From an uncultured Treponema sp. (lineage in GTDB: Bacteria > Spirochaetota > Spirochaetia > Treponematales > Treponemataceae): a stretch of DNA of 17,914 nt. The DNA is taken from positions 1 to 17,914 of the forward strand of contig CALAEZ010000139.1 in NCBI GenBank assembly GCA_937891125.1. The letters are read 5' to 3'. Shown in pieces: positions 14,871-17,914 of the stretch. Under the pieces are notes generated by a model. That model was not told the DNA's origin and did not search any database. It saw nothing but the letters and a program-made list of their open reading frames with translations. How positions within the stretch are numbered: position 1 is the first letter of the stretch; every line of letters starts with the position of its first letter. The position numbers and the translations under genes were made by a program.

Positions 14871-14985
14871 TTAACACTCCTGTCTGCCGACAGGCAGGTC
14901 AAGTCAGGTTTCGGCATCTACGCTGTATATAGTGTAGAGATTCCGAAACACCAGCCTGTCGGCAGACAGGAGTTCGGAATGACGC
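14871..14985. repeat. palindromic REP/MITE-like element after the WD40 gene
   Basis: Outer arms of 24 bases (14876-14899 and 14950-14973) are complementary with one mismatch. An inner pair, 14908-14921 and 14934-14949, is also largely complementary and surrounds a TATA-rich centre. Each outer arm contains its own small palindrome (cctgtc/gacagg). The right half also forms a separate hairpin with attccgaa at the base and ttcggaat closing it. The whole reads as two inverted copies of a unit of about 45-50 bases, the left one degenerate. Such dispersed hairpins occur intergenically in many bacteria. No coding capacity and no T-run follow, although a folded transcript could still act as a 3' barrier. 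Confidence 0.75.
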
Positions 14986-15252
14986 TATGCTACGAACTTA
15001 TTGGTCAGCCCGTTCCTTAGAAGCTATTCCAAGCGGCGATATACCAAGCTTTATTCTACCGTTGCGACATCTTCGTATCTGGATACTTTTCTTTATATGC
15101 GGACTTTGTGAAAAACATTGTCCTATTTATAAGACAATCTGCAAGCACATTTGCCGTGTTCATTGCGGTTAAGCAGCGGTGAAAAAAAGCGTCGAGTAAA
15201 CGACCTTCCGTTTGCGTCAGAGATGCTGTGCGTAACCGCCGTAGAGTGCGTA
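14986..15252. other. intergenic stretch without a recognised gene
   Basis: Between the palindromic element and the glycosyltransferase promoter I see no gene I can support. A 61-codon frame (14987-15172) has no ribosome binding site and an unconvincing Cys/Ile-rich product. Small inverted repeats are present: ttgtc/gacaa around 15119-15136, and gcggtta (15165-15171) with taaccgc (15233-15239). The latter encloses an A-rich then G+C-richer segment that could fold, but no known RNA family is recognised. Confidence 0.4.
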
Positions 15253-15281
15253 TTGTCGTTAAAGGAAAAATCGGCTATAGT
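15253..15281 (+). promoter_or_regulatory. promoter abutting the glycosyltransferase start
   Basis: TTGTCG (15253-15258), a 17-base spacer and TATAGT (15276-15281) precede the ATG at 15290 by eight bases. The -10 has one mismatch from consensus. There is no Shine-Dalgarno sequence between the box and the ATG, so the mRNA is predicted to be leaderless or nearly so. Confidence 0.6.
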
Positions 15282-15289
15282 TACTCTGT

Positions 15290-16522
15290 ATGAATATTGC
15301 ACTTTTTACTGACTCATACTATCCGACAAAAAGTGGTATAGTCACCGTGGTCGTGCAGCTTCGGAAAATCCTTACGGAGCTGGGGCATCATGTTGTTATT
15401 GTTACGGTCGCTTCGCATGAAAAAGGAGCCGAAGAAGAAAAACCAGACCCAAACATACTTCGCGTCTATTCAATACCAGCCCCTTTCGGTGACAATCAGT
15501 ACATGGGCTTTCCGCACAAAAAACAGGTTGTATCATTCCTAAAAGAGCACAACATTCAAATTATCCATTCCCATACCGAATTCTACATAGCACATGCCGC
15601 AAAACAGGCAGGAAAAATACTGCACATTCCCGTTATTGCAACGACGCATACCATGTGGGAAGATTTTTATAAATATTACCTTTTCAACATAGGGCGTTTA
15701 GTGCCGGTAAGCGTGATTAGAAAGCTGGTGCACAGACTCTACAAAAAGTTCTATGCGTTTATCAATGTTTCTGACAAGGCCCGCAGCTACTTTAAAGAGC
15801 CGTTCATGTTGCCGAATATTCCTTCGACCGTCATACCGAATGCCGTTGATACCGAAGCATTTTTGTCCCACCCCGTAACCGATGAAGCTAGGCTTGCGCT
15901 TAGGAAACAGCTAGGCATTAAAAAAGACGATGTTGTTCTTGTGTTTGTGGGGCGCATTGTTGAAGAAAAGCGTGTTGAAGAACTGTTCGACATTGTCGTG
16001 CGCATTATAAAACAGCGGCCAAACGTGAAAATGCTTTTTGTCGGCTCAGGCGGAGCAAGCTTTGACCTTGAAAAGGCGACTTCAAAGCTTAAGCTTAGAA
16101 AGCAGATTATCTTTACCGGCTTTATCGACTGGCAGGATCTTTCACTCTATTATTCGGCTGGAGACATTTTCGTGACGACCTCGCTTTCTGAAATGCATTC
16201 AATGACCGCCCTTGAAGCAATGCTCTCTCATCTGCCCGTTATCTGCCGCAAGGACGAAAGCTTTTCGGACACCGTGTTTCAGGGAAAAAACGGCTATCTT
16301 GCCGATACTGACGAAGAAATGGACGCATACATACTGCGCCTTGTCGATGACGAATCTTTACGAAAGCAGTTTGGGGAGGAAAGCTACGCGCTTTCTAAAA
16401 ACTTTTCTATCCGCACGCACGGCTTACGCACGCTTGCTTTTTACAAGGAAGTGCTTGCGCACTACCCCAAAGCCGTTACCGACGCAGATTTACAGGCAGC
16501 AGTTGCTGTCATACAGGAGTAA
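15290..16522 (+). CDS. GT4-family glycosyltransferase
   Basis: This 410-residue protein has the GT-B fold of family GT4, retaining transferases that use nucleotide sugars. The N-terminal acceptor domain opens with MNIALFTDSYYPTKSGIVTVV (the usual GG/SG loop) and contains IIHSHTEF and TTHTMWEDFYKYY. The linker is VIPNAVDTEAF (181-191). The donor domain has VFVGRIVEEKR (R222 and K227, phosphate contacts), MLFVGSGG and the EX7E motif in SLSEMHSMTALEAM (E301, E309). Relatives with this acceptor domain include diacylglycerol glucosyltransferases, so a membrane glycolipid is a reasonable guess, but a surface glycan is also possible. The next gene starts eight bases after this stop codon, and its ribosome binding site lies inside this gene's end, implying coupled translation. 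Confidence 0.9.
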   Translation: MNIALFTDSYYPTKSGIVTVVVQLRKILTELGHHVVIVTVASHEKGAEEEKPDPNILRVYSIPAPFGDNQYMGFPHKKQVVSFLKEHNIQIIHSHTEFYIAHAAKQAGKILHIPVIATTHTMWEDFYKYYLFNIGRLVPVSVIRKLVHRLYKKFYAFINVSDKARSYFKEPFMLPNIPSTVIPNAVDTEAFLSHPVTDEARLALRKQLGIKKDDVVLVFVGRIVEEKRVEELFDIVVRIIKQRPNVKMLFVGSGGASFDLEKATSKLKLRKQIIFTGFIDWQDLSLYYSAGDIFVTTSLSEMHSMTALEAMLSHLPVICRKDESFSDTVFQGKNGYLADTDEEMDAYILRLVDDESLRKQFGEESYALSKNFSIRTHGLRTLAFYKEVLAHYPKAVTDADLQAAVAVIQE

Positions 16523-16530
16523 GCAGCTTT

Positions 16531-17914
16531 ATGAAAAAACTGATACTGGGAGCAGTTTCGCTTCTGTTTCTTTCCGCACTGCCGCTTTCTGCAATTTCAT
16601 CGCTTTCAAAGATTCCGCGCGGTGCACAGGAACTCATTCCTTCTAGGCACTGGGTCTACGATGCGCTTGAAGCAATTTCCCTTGAAGCACGCATATTAAA
16701 TTTTGCAGACAGTGCTCCTGTTTCCGTGCAGCATATCCGCGACATGTTAGCCGAAATAGACTATGACAGCTTGAGCGAGCAGGGACGTACGCAGTACGAC
16801 CGCATAGAATCTTATTTTGAAGAAGCCTATATTGGCATACAAAGCGACCTGCTTTCGGTTGGCATGGACGTAACGTTTAACCCCGAATGTTTTTACAAGT
16901 CAAACGACGATATCGACTGGACGTTTGACCGCTATAGTCGGAGCGGGCTTATTGAAGCTCCCGTGACCATTGGAGTGGGAGACTATGTCACGATGAGCGC
17001 AACTATGGCACTTGAACAAAACAAGGGTGTTACTCTGCATGACGACAATTACACGAATATTCCCACAAGCGCAAGCCAGATTGACACTAATTTTCCGCAC
17101 ACCGCCTACATCAATGCAGGTAAAAAGCTTACCGAAAAAACGGGCGTGCAGTTCATGATGCACTTAGGAGAACAGTCAATCGGGCGCACGCAGTCCGGCT
17201 CGGTTATCTGGAGCGACTATCTTACCGGCGCGACCACAGGAAAGCTCACCTTTTACGCGCCAGCGTTGCAATACAGCGCGGCCGTTACCGAGCTGAACGT
17301 CGATAAGTATTTTTACTACCACCAGCTTGACGTGCGCCTGTTCAAGCGTTTTTCGATTACGCTTCTGGAAGGACTGCTCGTCTATGATTCGCTTGAGCTA
17401 CGCTACTTAAATCCATGGACGATTTTCCACGGATTTGCAGCATGGAGAGACTACGGTGACTATGACGGCAGCATGGATTATGACAGCGATGATGAGACGC
17501 ATACCTGCGACTACTTTGCCGTAAAGATGGAATTCGTTCCGTTCTCCGGCATGCGTCTGTACGGGCTTTTTGCCATGACGCAGTATCAGACACCCTATGA
17601 GCGTTCAAACTGGCCGAACGACGTAACGCCAGACGGACTTGGCTTTCAGGGCGGCGGAGAATGGTACATTCCGTTTGCAAGCGGCTACCTGCACTTCGGT
17701 CTTGAAGGCACGTACACACAGCCGTACCTGTATATAAAGGCAAGCCCGAACTGGTCGCTTGTCCGCACCTACAGCGAAAACATCGGCGACCATGCCATCT
17801 TTTACGAATGGATAGGCTCTCCGTTTGGGCCTGACACAATAGCAGGCGAGCTTACGGCAGGATATGAAACGCCGGGTAAACTTTCTGTTGACCTGACCTA
17901 TCTTTTTAGATCGG
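16531..17914 (+). CDS. Wzi-like outer-membrane beta-barrel protein (3' end missing)
   Basis: An open frame of 461 codons runs off the right edge. It begins with a signal peptide (MKKLILGAVSLLFLSALPLSA, cleaved before ISS). The mature start, with YDALEAISLEARILNFADSAPVSVQHIRDML, resembles the N-terminal helix-rich plug region of capsule-assembly Wzi family proteins. The remainder is aromatic-rich alternating strands typical of an outer-membrane barrel (FYKSNDDIDWTFDRYSRSG, ELRYLNPWTIFHGFAAWRDYGDY, MRLYGLFAMTQYQTPYE). The LNPWTIFHG segment is a good family marker. AGGAG (16515-16519) lies 11 bases before the ATG and overlaps the end of the glycosyltransferase gene. In E. coli Wzi anchors capsule; treponemal versions have no established ligand. 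Pairing with a glycosyltransferase supports a surface-glycan or envelope role. Confidence 0.8.
   Translation, partial: MKKLILGAVSLLFLSALPLSAISSLSKIPRGAQELIPSRHWVYDALEAISLEARILNFADSAPVSVQHIRDMLAEIDYDSLSEQGRTQYDRIESYFEEAYIGIQSDLLSVGMDVTFNPECFYKSNDDIDWTFDRYSRSGLIEAPVTIGVGDYVTMSATMALEQNKGVTLHDDNYTNIPTSASQIDTNFPHTAYINAGKKLTEKTGVQFMMHLGEQSIGRTQSGSVIWSDYLTGATTGKLTFYAPALQYSAAVTELNVDKYFYYHQLDVRLFKRFSITLLEGLLVYDSLELRYLNPWTIFHGFAAWRDYGDYDGSMDYDSDDETHTCDYFAVKMEFVPFSGMRLYGLFAMTQYQTPYERSNWPNDVTPDGLGFQGGGEWYIPFASGYLHFGLEGTYTQPYLYIKASPNWSLVRTYSENIGDHAIFYEWIGSPFGPDTIAGELTAGYETPGKLSVDLTYLFRS

Noticed and set aside
14987..15172. 61-codon frame after the palindromic element
   Set aside because: No ribosome binding site, odd composition and no recognisable similarity. 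Probably chance in non-coding DNA.
15165..15239. gcggtta/taaccgc pair as a structured RNA or tRNA remnant
   Set aside because: Only seven paired bases over a long gap and no tRNA or known RNA signature. Noted in the intergenic entry only.
17357..17839. 160-codon minus-strand frame at the right edge
   Set aside because: It is antisense to the Wzi-like gene, whose frame is continuous with a signal peptide and barrel-like strands. The Arg/Ser-rich product looks like a shadow.

Overview
The window most likely comes from a spirochaete of the genus Treponema with a moderate G+C content (judged by eye, not computed). The reasons are the mix of genes: exported lipoproteins, a TRL-family lipoprotein, an ankyrin-repeat lipoprotein, a WD40 protein with a beta-rich tail, a Wzi-like outer-membrane protein, a short RsmI-like methylase and a BI-1 membrane protein. 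The outer-membrane and lipoprotein content implies a double-membrane cell. The species cannot be fixed from the sequence alone.

Layout. Bases 1-185 are a divergent intergenic region, with the first codons of a probable minus-strand gene at the extreme left. Bases 186-3687 hold an ATP-grasp ligase and a cytoplasmic heparinase II/III-type protein. Bases 3846-5206 hold a CHY zinc-finger protein and two small lipoproteins separated by a strong intrinsic terminator. Bases 5243-6490 hold xseA on the minus strand. Bases 6628-10170 hold a 938-residue ankyrin lipoprotein followed 9 bases later by an RsmI-like methylase. A Bax inhibitor-1 family gene (minus, 10234-10977) is divergent from a two-gene operon (11098-13022): an exported phosphatase-like protein without its catalytic cysteine, and a sugar phosphate isomerase/epimerase-like TIM barrel. 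Next come an exported WD40 protein (13118-14848), a palindromic repeat element (about 14871-14985), a stretch with no recognised gene, and a translationally coupled pair: a GT4 glycosyltransferase and a Wzi-like outer-membrane protein that runs off the right edge.

Much of the window concerns the envelope: two small lipoproteins, the ankyrin lipoprotein, the pseudophosphatase, the WD40 protein and the Wzi-like barrel all carry export signals, and the glycosyltransferase probably builds a glycolipid or surface glycan. XseA, the methylase and the BI-1 protein are housekeeping functions.

The observations most worth checking are: the Cys-to-Gly change in the phosphatase P-loop (STYX-like), encoded by a codon two changes away from any Cys codon; the fusion of that domain to a module resembling the C-terminal domain of SAM hydroxide adenosyltransferases; three genes whose -10 box lies 6-8 bases before the ATG, suggesting leaderless mRNAs; a G7 tract inside the promoter spacer of the TRL lipoprotein; a three-ankyrin super-repeat of about 98 codons; and an 11-base motif shared by the promoter regions of the ankyrin and WD40 genes. 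I see no CRISPR array, transposase, prophage, rRNA or tRNA gene.
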